Below are positions 35,483 through 47,700 of a stretch of DNA of 64,000 nt, one piece after another. The notes under the pieces were generated by a model that saw only the letters and a list, made by a program, of their open reading frames with translations, made no database searches and had not been told where the DNA came from. The translations under genes were made by a program, and so were the position numbers. This DNA comes from Onchocerca lupi. Taxonomy: Eukaryota; Nematoda; Chromadorea; Rhabditida; Onchocercidae. Positions within the stretch are counted from its first letter, which is position 1; every line of letters starts with the position of its first letter. The DNA lies in assembly GCA_028564675.1 (NCBI GenBank), contig JAOVVO010000312.1, forward strand, positions 25,068 through 89,067, given 5' to 3'.

Positions 35483-35755
35483 TCAAGTTGGTATTCCTCG
35501 AATAGGCGGGGGATTCTTCCGGGGTTTTTTGACGGTTAATGGATTTATCTGCAGACGTGAGTTCTGTAAAGACCAATTGAAGGTGATTCGGATAGAAATT
35601 GTTGAATTTCATTATTTGATCCAAAAGGATTAATTTTACCTGAGTGTCTTGTTTTTCATGTAAATAACCATCTTTTTTTCTTATTTTTCCTGCATCTTCT
35701 GGAGCTTTCAATCTTGACAGATTAGATAGATTCAAAATACTGCGAGATATTCTCT
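35483..35755 (-). CDS. Unknown small gene, two 3' exons
   Basis: Exon 35563..35483 encodes a basic, Pro-rich end, NSRLQINPLTVKKPRKNPPP then IRGIPT and TGA. It joins in phase 0, by a TTTACAG acceptor, to an upstream exon whose CTCAG|GTAAAA donor is at 35640..35638 and which reads SILNLSNLSRLKAPEDAGKI and RKKDGYLHEKQDTQ. The upstream exon edge is uncertain (about 35755 or 35740) and it contains no in-frame ATG, so a 5' exon is missing or the model is wrong. I recognise no family. It lies head to head with the innexin, separated by a 26-bp minisatellite. Splice signals and non-AT codon content are the support. Confidence 0.4.
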
Positions 35756-35835
35756 GAGGACTTCCCTTGCATATCAATATAAGGTTTTAACTGTAAGACT
35801 ATCAATTGGGTTTAATCGAAAGATGACTTAAACGG

Positions 35836-35937
35836 AATCATTTAATGGTAGGCGTCGCATGAACACTTGACGATAAGCGTCGATGAATCACTTGATGGTA
35901 AGCGTCGCATGGATCACTTGACGGTAAGCGTCGCAAG
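35836..35937. repeat. GC-rich 26-bp minisatellite, four copies
   Basis: Units at 35836, 35862, 35886 and 35912 (26, 24, 26 and 26 bp), consensus AATCACTTGATGGTAAGCGT plus CGCATG. It is the most GC-rich patch in the neighbourhood and lies in the intergenic space between the minus-strand 35.5 kb gene and the plus-strand innexin. Confidence 0.92.
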
Positions 35938-36038
35938 GAATTGCCTTTCGATTTTTCGTAATGTAACGTTGATATGCTGTTACATGAAGTATATTGAATG
36001 ATAGCTCATTGCATTTAGCTTTCGCTTCCCAAAGCAAA

Positions 36039-39000
36039 ATGTTCGAGATACCATTCCTCGAGAAATTATTGTCAACGTTGAGTAACACGTATTATTTGAA
36101 TGATATTGTCGATCGATTACACGGCAAAATTACTGTTATTGTTTTAATTTTATGTGCTATGTTTGTTGGTGCGAAACAACAATTCGGACAACCAATACAA
36201 TGTATGCTCCCGGCACATCTTGATCGTACGCTTTCGGAATTTTTAATTTATTTTGATCGATATATTGTTCGGGATAAATTTCCGGGAATTTACTTTCAAT
36301 CTGCCATTATTTTTTCTTCATTTCATTCTTTAATCATTTCATATCGTTGTTTTGTTAATCGAGCTAATTTGCATTATTTTATAGGAAATTCATGGACTAA
36401 TTATGGCCAGTATAATTGCTTTCTGCAAAATACTTATCGTTTAGCATACAATAAAACGATACCCGATGCAAGTAGTCGAGCAGAATATCATGCAAATAAT
36501 GCTATAAATTATTATCAAGTTGGTTCTTTATTAATTAAACATTATATATATCTAATGTACTATTTTCCAAAAAAAAGGAAAGAAAAAAAAACTGCTTTCA
36601 AAATCAGAGAATCAAGACAGATTGATATAAGCCTGAATTTTAAATCATTTATATTTTGAAATATCAAAATTTATTTATATTGATATATATTATATGAAAG
36701 AAAATTTTCACTTTGTGCCCAAGAATGCAGAGCAGTTAAGTCATCGCGAAAAAAAATTAAAGCTTCACAGGCCAAATTAAATTTTTAGATCGTTTAAAAA
36801 ATCACAAAAATTAAAAAAAAGAATGAATCTTCCAGTGGGTACCTTTTTTTCTCACGATTCAAGCACTGTGCTTCTACATTCCTGGTTGGTTATGGATAAC
36901 GTTGCAAAGCCAAAGAAGTAATCTTCATTTATTTTTTATTTCTCCTTAAATATTATGTATTATTTATTCCCTAATTTGTTGTTTCAAGAACTTACAATTC
37001 ATTTTCAGCTCTAGATATGGAAGCTATAATTCGTGAAGCAATATCCTTAGAAAGAACTTTCAAATTTGAAGATCGAAGAAACAAGTTGACAAATCTAATC
37101 GACTATATTGCCTTAGGACTGAAAATGACGATGAACATGAACACATATAGGACCTCGGTTTATTATCATTTTGAAACACTAATTATTTGGTAGTTACTTA
37201 GGGAGATTTAGATAGTCTTTGAATAATTCTGTAAAATCTTTTTCTTACTTATTCTAAAAGAAACTGTTGTTTTTCATAAAATCGTTGTTTAATTATCAAA
37301 GTAAATTATAGCTTATTTTGAGGCACGTCAAGTACCGAAATCCACTACCAAATTTTCAAGACTGGAAAAGGTGATTTTGTATTTCAAGACCTTTTTGGCT
37401 TTGAATTTGAAGTTTTCAAGTTTCATTTTTGATAATAATTTTACGAGAATTGGAAATTCACGGATTATAAGCTCATGAATTGGCTAGATATTTCGGGTTT
37501 TTCTAGAAATGGCATAAGTATCGATTGGATAATGTAAATGGTGTATCAGTAGCACTTTATTTTGTTTCGAAGCTTTTAAATGTCGTAAATGACATAGTGC
37601 AGTTGTACATCATTGGCCGATTTATTGGTTTCAGCATTTTTTTTTGGCCGTTTACTGTAAGTTAGTCCAAGATTTAATTTTCCAAAATTTAATTTTATCG
37701 AACGAATGGCTTAACTCAACTGAATCATACATAAGATATGATTAGAAATCCTAATTCCTAATCAGTATATTTTATTGCGGATGAGTCCGTCTTTCTCTTA
37801 ATTTGCAGTAGGATCTTTTGAACGGCTAGCAATTATTTGATATAAACCGATTACTTTTCAAGTTGCACTTCTGTTGATTCAATTGATATTTTTGCTTCTT
37901 CATAGTTTTTGATTGCAAATTTTTGCCCTTTATGGGACTATTGATCAGTCATTATCAAAATGATGTGGAGGATTTTGTAAATTTAGATGTTTATTGCACA
38001 TTAAAAAATCCGGGAAAAAAAAAGGAAGAAAATGAGGAAATGGTAAATCTTTTTTTTTATTCTGCATTACTTTATATTGAATATTTTGTTTTTTACATAT
38101 TTTTATTTTCAGAAAATGTCATTGACGTCATCATACTTTCCATTAGTAACATTTTGCGATATGGAACGACAAATTTTAGGAAGAATGGAGGTAAATACAC
38201 TGCAATGTGTTCTGATGCTCAATTTCATCAATGAAAAAATGTTCTTCTTGCTATGGTGCTGGATATTTTTGGTATGTAAAGCATCTCATCAGGCATTCCA
38301 ATTAAAGTTTAAATCTCTTATCAAAAATGGATAATTGCTTCAGCGCAATGCACTTTTGATTGCTGAAATTCAATTTAACATGAATTAATATTTTTATTCG
38401 AGCGGATCTCACAAGAAGCAAAATGTAAAACTGAAGATGCTTATCTCAATTTTGAATTTTTTATATCAGTAACTATATTTAAGCGCTGAAAATCAATTCT
38501 ACTTCAGCTCTTTGTCATATCACTAGCTAATTTCATCATTACATTCGTGCAATATGTGCCACTACAATGTCGTGAAATTTCGATAAAATTCTATTTGCAA
38601 GTAAATTAAATTTTTGTTTTTAATTTATCGGTCAAGTCTTTTAGTTCTGTTTTTTCTATCATTTTGTTTCAATCTTTGATTTAACAATTAATTTTTGCTA
38701 TTAGTCATCAGGAGATCAGATAATTTTTGAATATTTTCAAGGAATTAGAACTTTGATTAAAATTTAAATTCATTTGTTTCGCAGGAAGGTGAACTGGATG
38801 AGTGGGGCTATTTCTTGCTGAAAGACAAAAGACATCTACATATTTATGTTGTGGAGGTACATTATTTTGCTTTTATAATTAAGTCTACTGGAAATAAAAA
38901 AGATTAGATTTCTCTGGCCTTCGAGAGTCCAACAATTTTCGACTGAGATCATCGAATAACTTCAATGAATTACTTGAAATTTCGAATTCGAATTCTAAGT

Positions 39001-39489
39001 CTTAAATGAACATTTAAAATCTTCCACAGTTTCTTGGTCTGGATGGAGCATTGCTGTTACGTTTCCTTAATAACCACGCAGGCATCATTGTAACACGTGT
39101 TATCACAGTCGGTTTATGGCAATATTTTTGTCTATTCTACCGGGTAATTTTATTACTATTTTTTATTTTATGAGCCTTACAACTTTATTTAGTTCAGAAA
39201 CATACCATGTTAATAACTCTTATGGTCTAAATCTTTGTAAGTAGTCCGTAAAATGATATATTAATTTTAATTGCCTCTAAACAGTAAGATCTGTCATGGA
39301 AAAGAAGAGAAAAAAATCTATCATTTGATTCATCACAAATCTGCAAACAGAATTTGATATATTTTTAACACTTTTCATTATTATCGTTTTCAGGATTCCA
39401 GTTTCTGTACATCTCGTGAAATTGTTGTAAATGTCGAGAAATTTGATATTGCTGATTCATATTCGTTATCACTATCTCCTATACTTTAG
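36039..39489 (+). CDS. Innexin (gap-junction subunit)
   Basis: Four-pass membrane protein that forms gap junctions between cells. Exons: 36039..36225, 36385..36518, 36836..36917, 37009..37157, 37507..37656, 37906..38042, 38113..38271, 38508..38600, 38785..38856, 39030..39143, 39394..39489 (about 457 residues). Motifs in order: DIVDRL, AKQQFGQPIQC and YNCFLQNTY (first loop, two Cys), YYQ|WVPFFLTIQALCFYIPG (innexin YYQWVP signature across the exon 2/3 junction), TM3 in exon 5, FPLVTFCDM and NTLQCVLMLNFINEKMF (second-loop Cys pair), TM4, then FLGLDGALLLRFLNNHAG. ATG 36039 follows a CATTTAG acceptor near 36016. All junction phases agree except exon 5 to 6, which is one base short; nine T at 37637..37645 is the likely spot. 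The sequence is divergent and I cannot assign it to a named inx gene. Confidence 0.9.
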
Positions 39490-39507
39490 TGGAATGAATT
39501 AACTCAT

Positions 39508-39555
39508 AATTTTTTATAATAGCTCTCTTCATAATGAGAGCTATTATAAAAAATT
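39508..39555 (+). other. Perfect 20-bp-stem hairpin just 3' of the innexin stop
   Basis: Arms 39508..39527 and 39536..39555 are exact reverse complements around an 8-base loop (TTCATAAT). It begins 18 bases after the TAG, so it would be in the innexin 3' UTR. Function unknown. Confidence 0.85.
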
Positions 39556-42500
39556 CGTAGATAAGAGCTCAGTTCATGTCTTGATTTCCATATTTTTCTC
39601 TCTTTTGTTTAGAATATAATCTATGAATTTTAATTTTGATAGTTTCATATCAACTATCATTATGTTTATCCTTTTTTGATCCGATATTTTTAAACTTCAT
39701 GCAGCAGCCATTAAAAATATAATTGCATGTTTTCAATAACATTTAATTTTGTTATTAAATATTCTACCTGAACTTCTTGGGAAAATGAGAAAATTTCTTG
39801 AATCTATTCTCTGTTTTGATCTTGCTTGAAAATCGACATTTCATTTCTTAGTTTTCTTACGTTTTTGAAATTTGTTTATAATATATTTCAGTCTGGATTT
39901 TCCTCTTTTATACAGAGTTTCCATTTCCTAAAAGTGCATAACCGTATGGAAAATTTAACTGAGAATTAAGAAGAATTGTTTCTTAAGAAATTATGGAGAT
40001 AAATTAAGAATATAATCTTTCTCGATTTTTTGAAATATTCTTGGATTTTTTAAGAACTTTGTCCATTAAATTTCATGTTGGAATTCAGAGTTCTGCGAAA
40101 GGACTGGAATCATTCTTTTTTTTTTTTTTTTTTTTTTTTAAGAAATCACAGATCGCTTATTTTTTGATATTTGTAAAACTCACTTCATTTTCAAAAAATC
40201 TATCCCTTTTGCACGATAGTTCTTCTGCAACAAATTTTTGTTGTTTATTAGTTATCCTAGTTTCTTCCTGTTTGGTACACTTTTTCCTTTTTTTTTGTTG
40301 AAAGCTCTGAATATTATCGCTAATTCATGATTATCACTTGATAAAGTAATAAATTTCTGCTATTGTTGGTCTAAAAAAAGTGAAGATAAAATTGAGATGC
40401 TCAAAGCAAAAAATGTATGTTAAAAATAAAAATTTTTTCATCAAGAAAAAATAAAATTCATTTTCCAGAAAGCTGTGAAGGAAAGCCTGTCGAGAAATTC
40501 CACATCATGTAATGCAAATAACAACGAAATAAATATTTTTGTCAAAAATCAATTTTATTTCAGCTTTTCGTTTATATATAATGGATAATTAACAATACTG
40601 TGGGCATACAATATGTCAGCATTACCAAATTTTAATACTGTCACAGGTCAGCCACTCAAGAATTCTGCTTTAATAAAATGGATCAAAAGAAAATTCTTTT
40701 TGAGGTTTGATGTATTTGTTTGCAGCCAATTTTCAAAAATACTATAATGAGAGTAGAACTGATTTCTGATATTCCAGTGAAAAGTTTCTCTCCTAATTGC
40801 TGCTTTTTTCTTATCTTCCAACCTTGGATATTTAGAGTATCGCTTATGATATTTCGTAAAAAATGAAATTATTTCAGTTAAGCAGCTAAAACGATGATAA
40901 GATTAGTCGTTTCCAAAAGCACCGTCTTCTTGCTCATTTATTTAATTAATTGGTGGACTGGATGAATACCTCAATCAATCTTTAAAAGGTTTGAAACTGG
41001 CCATAAAAATGTTATGAAGGAGAAAGAAGCGGTGATTAGAGTTGCCAATTTTCCCAACTAGTGTTTTCTTCTTTTTGATACTCTTTAAAAATGATAAAAA
41101 TATGAAGATTCGCACGAGAGAAGAGAAAGCGAACCAAAATAGCAAACAGTTGTATATTTGAGAAGTTTTTCGAAAAAAAGAAGACCTTGAAATGGAAGGA
41201 ATCTGATTTTGTCATTCAGAATTAGTAAGAATCGATAAAGCTTCAACAGATTGATATAATCAGTGGCGCTATCTTCAGAAGAAATAGAACTGCTTATCAG
41301 CTTGTCAGTACTCCTACCAAGAAGTTATGAAAAGGCGAACTGAAAAGTCAAGTATACTGGCATTAATTAAATATTTTTAGTTTTGAATATTTCAAACAGA
41401 TGAACGAATGAGCGATGTTTTTAGTGAAATAAATAAATTGTATATGATAATCCAAAGCAGTCTGAAATGTCTAAATTTTGTTGTTCCATAAATCATATTC
41501 AGGAAATTTCATTTTGAGGAAGATGGAAGCAGTTGAAGATAATTAAAATTTACTTGGAACTTGAACATTTTTCAACAATCTTCTTTTCGAAACAATTAAA
41601 TTTCAGACTGCTTAGGATTATATTTATAGGATTTATGCCTATATGTTATTTGCGAATATTTCCTGAAATGAATTTGATTTTTCCTTTATCGTTAAGATCG
41701 TAGTTTTTCGCTAATATATTCTCATCTCACTATATTCTCATATATTCTCATCTCACTTTTACATTAAGTTAGATGAAAATAACGAAAAAGATATTGCTAA
41801 GATATTCAGAAAACTTAAAAATATTTATTTCATCTTATTTCGGTTTCTTTCCTCGGGATGAAAAAGTACAAACGATTCCCGTTTGAGAAATTACTGAGAA
41901 ATTCGTGATATTTCAAGTAATACATATTAAGTAATATGTATTAAATTCTTTTATCCAATGCATCACTATTATTTTATAAATGAATAATTTTTTAAATAAT
42001 TAACTAACATCCCCTTCATGTTTTCCAGAATATTAAATGTGAAAATTTTAACGAACTTAGTGATTCATGACAGTAAGATTCTAACTTCCTTAACAATATG
42101 TTCTGCATGATCGGATTAGAAATGTTAGTTTTTAGATTCTGAATATTCCGGATGACAAGAGAAGATAGGAAATTTTCAGTCGATCGTCTTATTTTTTGTT
42201 TTTGTTTGTTTTTTTTTTTTTTTTTTTCACATTATTTCACATTACTCGAACAAGATAATGTGCAAATAGTTCATAAAAGTTTTCGAATTTGAAATTTCTC
42301 AGTGCGATTGCAAGTTAGTGTAAAAGCCAGATTTTTTTTTCAATTATGAGAAATGATATGACTACTACACTTATTCATCTTCAAATTTACGGATATTTTC
42401 GAAAATTTAAAATCAACTAAGAAAATATTCCTATTTTTTAATCAAATAATACTAAGCTTTTTGCTGATAGCCTTCTGATGCACTGGTAACTCTTTTAAGT

Positions 42501-44733
42501 ACTGATATTGGCGATATATATATTTTGCCGTATGCCAAAAAGTTTAGTTAATTCTTTTGTGAAATTTCTTCACATCATAATTGCCTTGGCCTTTTACATA
42601 AATAATTTTAAAATCATATGACAATTCCATTAAATTTCATGTCACATCCGCATTCATCTTCTAATACTATTTCGAGATAATTCACAAATCTCATCATCAA
42701 AGAATATGTCAGTTCCTTTCTTTTTTTTTTTTTTTTTTTAGAAATCCGTTTAGCAATGATTTCTCATGGCAAATCCATAGTGTCTTATAAAAAAAATTAT
42801 CACTCATAAATTGCAAATTTTTCTTTTTTCAAAAAATATAAAGCATAACAAGACGAACAAATTAATAATACAAACAAATATCCATTCATTTTTCATACAT
42901 TCGATATTAGATGAAATTAGAAAGAAATCTTTTGAAGAAGAAAGATAATGAAAAAAAAAAAAAGAGAGAAAGAAAGAGAATTTGGGAAGCATTTACATTT
43001 ATTATAGCAGTCACTATAAGAAATTAAAGTCATAAACATTTCTTTCTATAATGATGGCACCTTGAGCAAACTTTCTGTAACTTAAACTTTTTTTTTCTTC
43101 AATAATCACGTAAAAAAAAATACAGTAATGGTAAGAAAAATATAAAAAGAAAGAAAATTAAATCAAAAAGTATAATGGAAATTTTAATTATACATAAAAT
43201 ACATACATGGAAAGTAATGTCAAACGTATGCTGCTGCAGGAGCATCAATAAGATAAGTCTACCTGTAAGATACCTGTAGGTAATTATGTGATTAAGGATT
43301 GAAGATAATGTGAAATTATCAATTATATCAATAGTGATTTTAGAATTCTGCATAATGTAGGAAATGGGACACGCTGCATTCAGCATACCAAATGGAATTA
43401 CAGATGTGACAAATTTTAAAAGAATGTGAAAATTTCTTATTTCTACGTTTATGCAATTTATGCAATTTACATAAGTTTATAGTAATACTTTATAAAATAT
43501 ATAAGTTAGGTATTCAAAGAATATGAAAACGTAAAGATCTTGTCTTTGTAGTCGATATTTTATTTTCGATTTGAATATTATGGATGCGAAATTCAAATAA
43601 TATTAATGGGTCCAGATTTTGCTTAAAATTGAAATTTCAAATTCTTCCAAAATTTCAAATATTAATAAACGAATCAATGGAAACAAAGAAATTAGAAACA
43701 ATGCACTTGACAGCGCAACACAATATACAATAATGTGAGAGATTCCATGTACAACCGATCCAATTGAAGAATCGATTATTTTGCTTATTACAATTTAAGA
43801 CGAATAATTAAAATTCAATCAGAAACAATGAAACGATCGATTTTTTGAAATTTTGATGGTGTGACGATGGGTTATTGTTTCGTCGGATTATTTTACCAGA
43901 TTACTTTGAACAGTTTTCAAAAGTTCTTTGGGAAAGGAAATTTAAGTTTAATGAAAGCGAAATTTTAATTTATGCTCATGAAAACTCAAACTTTTTTTTC
44001 GGAAAGTAAGCGCGATTGATATTATCAAATATATGTATTCCGATAAAGTAGTTGATTCTTGATTTCTAAACATTTCACAAAAATATAAAGTTAAATTCAG
44101 GTTTAAATTGAAACACAAAAAGAGAAATGAAACTAAGAAAGAAAACAACTAAACCCGTATTATGAGGTGCCACTTAAAAAGTTATTATAAAGACAAGTAT
44201 TAAAAAAGTTTGTATCATATGCTAAATATTATTTTTGATTACTAACTTAAGTTTCCAGATTTGATTTCAAGACTGAATTCGCTTCCCTTCAAAATGGGCA
44301 AACAGATCGATTTATCAGAAATTGAAAGAGATTGACGCTTCAAAAGTCTGACTTGATTTGCAATGAAACAAAAAGCTGTGGAATAAAGATATCAAATTTT
44401 TATCAGTTATTTGAAAGTTCTAATTCCATCAGTGGATCAGTTATCTCTGAGAACCGATTTAATTAAGAGTACCGAACCTCATTTTACATTTTAATAATAC
44501 TAGAATAATGCATGATAAGTTTTCTATACCCATCGATCTCTGACAGGAAAATCACTAATCGAAAAGTATAACCCGAGTAGTCAAGTAAATAAAATTATTT
44601 AAACAATTTGAAAATCCCAGAAAAAAAAAAGACTGAATCAATTGACAATATGGACATCGCATAATTATTAAGCTGTCTGAATTATAAAAAGAAAGAAATT
44701 ATGACGTCGCTGAAGAAGAATAGCAAATAAGAA
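39556..44733. other. Convergent intergenic region (innexin / cyclase 3' ends)
   Basis: About 5.2 kb of AT-rich sequence with long T runs (for example near 40118..40139, 42209..42228 and 42720..42739) and a short direct-repeat patch of TATTCTCAT units near 41713..41757. No coding exon recognised on either strand. Confidence 0.55.
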
Positions 44734-47700
44734 CTATTCAAATTCCGGTCCAAAATCAGGAATATGAATATCGTTGTAGCCTTTTAGCCAGTAAGTGGTT
44801 TGCTTCCCTTTACCTTTCATTTCCACCTGACCGCGAAGTACCAGATTGAATCCAGGATCCTTGTCCAGGATAGCTTTTGTATGACTACTTACATGGATTC
44901 GGAGTGCTATAAAAAATTTTTTTTTCTCCTTTCATATAATAAATATAAATAGAACAAACTAAATTTAAAAATTTACAAACAAATGGAAAATTTTCTTTGG
45001 CATAAATTAAATAATAAAAGAGATTTTCATCTAAATAATTTTGGAAAATGTTCAGTTTGCAATGTATTATGATAATTTTTAGGCCTAAATCTTGTAAAAC
45101 GAGTCGGAATCGATGAAATGAAAAACTCACGCAAACCAGTACTTTCCATTCGACTACTTGTATTTACTGTATCACCAAATAAACAATATCGTGGCATTTT
45201 ACATCCCACCACTCCAGCAACTACCGGTCCTTTAAAAATAGAACATATATGAAGAGAATTTCCAAGCAAACGAGATTTTCTTTCTTCTTTATGTGAATCA
45301 ATATTTTTTAAATTGTCTTGATAGTTTTCGTCTAAAAGACAAAGAAATAAAATTCTTCAAAATCTATCACGAGAATCGCGAGGATTGTCTAATGGTTTTG
45401 GGAAGCGTATTTCTCAGGATTTGAGCAACCATCTGATAAGTAAGGTCATATAAAAACTAGGCTTATCACATCAGGCTAGATGAGATACCGAGACATCGAC
45501 TGATCAGATGATTCTATCGAATCATCTAGCAGATCAACATGCAAGAGTGTTTTCTTGATTTGCGTTTATTTCTTAACAATATATTTCGTCCAACTTCGGC
45601 ATTATCAAAACCAATGTAAACTGTGCACCAAGAAGGAGTATCTATCTAATTACGGGCAATTAAAGAATTTCTGAAACACTCTGGAAACAAACCAGAATGG
45701 ATTCCGATACGTAGTTTCAGTTGTTCATTGGGCCGATGTCTGATCACAAAATTTTTCACTTTATGCAGCAAAGCCAACGACATTTGAGCAATTTGTGAAG
45801 CATGATGGTTGTGTCGTTCCGGTAGACCGGATACTACCATATATGCATCTCCAATCGTTTCCACTTTGTACACTTTAAAATTGTCCACAACACCATCAAA
45901 TGCCAGATACAAATCGTTCAATAATGTTACCACCTAAAATAAACAATTTAACAAACTCAACAATCAGTTTCCAAAAATAGCACAATTTCTTCTGTAAAAA
46001 GCCATGCGTACAGTAAATCGTGTTTAAAATTACTGAAACTATCCAGAATTACACGGAAGAAATCACTATCAGGAAATGCTATGTATGATAACATTTACAT
46101 CACTTAAACCGATTAACTTTAGACTGAATTCCGATTCATAATTTTGTATCAAAAATTTACCATTCAGAAGTTATCTCTCATTACCTGCATTGGTGTTGAC
46201 ATTGATGATAATGCCGTAAAACCAACAATATCAGAAAAATAAATAGTAACACTTTCGAATGCTTCTGCTTGTACGGCACGTCCACTTATCAACTGCAATA
46301 TAGATTTTAAACAAAATTAACTGAGAAGATCTCTGTTCATATAAATTATTCCAATTGTTCATATTTTGACATTCTGATAAGATGATAACAATACAAAGAA
46401 ATCAACGATTAAGTATTTAATCTTAAAGAAAACTTTGCAATAAGTTATTTACCTGATTGGCAACACTACGTGGCAATAATTGATGTAAGAGATCTTCAAC
46501 TTTTTGTTTCTCAGCAAGATATTCCTGTGTTCGTTCCTCTACTAAACCTTCCAGATTATTCGCATATTGTTCCATACGTTTCAGTAAATTATCCACTACA
46601 TTAGATGTCTCGTTACTTCTGAAATTAAACAAAAAAAAAAAAATCAATTACAAACTTCAAATGTTTATTTCATCTGTTTCTTTTGAAATCATTTCAAAAG
46701 GAAAAAAAAATAACCTAAAACTCAAAAATCTCAAAAAACTTGATAGATTGAAACTTCGATTTTTTACAATAGCAACCATTTCGTTTAATTTCAATCAGAT
46801 TCAATAAAATATCCTTTAAGATAATTTCATAATTGCAAGATATGAGGAAAATCTTACAAAATCATAGTAATCAGCATAAATTTTGAACTATCATTTTAAA
46901 TGAAAATTAGAAAAAAAAACGAACTTATTCAATGATCGAACCACTTTTCGGATAACAGCGAAATCAGGTCTCTCTTGAAACTCTTCAGCCCAACAACTGA
47001 CCATCAAATTGATCAGTTTTGGCTCAATTTGACCATCGATTAAGGCAGTTTCTGGTACTTCTGGCCTATATAACTCCTCATCAACTGCTGGTACTTTTTG
47101 CACACGTTCACATATTTCTATAATATAATTTGATTTTAATTTTCTGATCGAATTTTACAGGACAAAAGACCATGTGGTACAATTAATTTGAAAGAATAAA
47201 AAAATGGAAATATTGAAAAATACAAATGTCGAATGATCATTTGATCATTTAGCATTACGCAGATCAGTGAGTTTAAAAAATTTCACTATATTTTAATATC
47301 GAAATTTAAATGTGAGCCGTACCTTTCGGTGCAGGTTCATCACTCATATAGAAAGCACCTTTTCGAAACAACATTTCATGTAATATTATGGCAAAACTAT
47401 ATGCATCACCCGCTTTTGTACCATTCGGAGGATATGCATTCGGATTACGCAATATTTCTGGTGCTGTCCATAATTTTCCTAAAGAATGAAAATAGACAGC
47501 AATTAAGCATAATTAAGCATTAATTAAGCATAATTAAATCATTAGTGTATTTCAAAAATGAAAAGCAAAAAAGAATTTTACTTTTGTAAAAGGCATGCTC
47601 GCCGATTTCTTCACTATTTTCATCCTCCATAGCATGCAATTCATGAAATCCGAAATCGGTAACTTTGAGCACAAATCGGCTATCCACAACACAATTCGAT

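Noticed and set aside
35994..36659. Single 221-codon plus-strand open frame
   Set aside because: It reads through an innexin intron (36226..36384) and past the exon 2 donor; innexin alignment and splice signals show separate exons starting at Met 36039.
45360..45440. GC-richer stretch checked for a tRNA
   Set aside because: No cloverleaf, no consensus A or B box; part of a cyclase intron.
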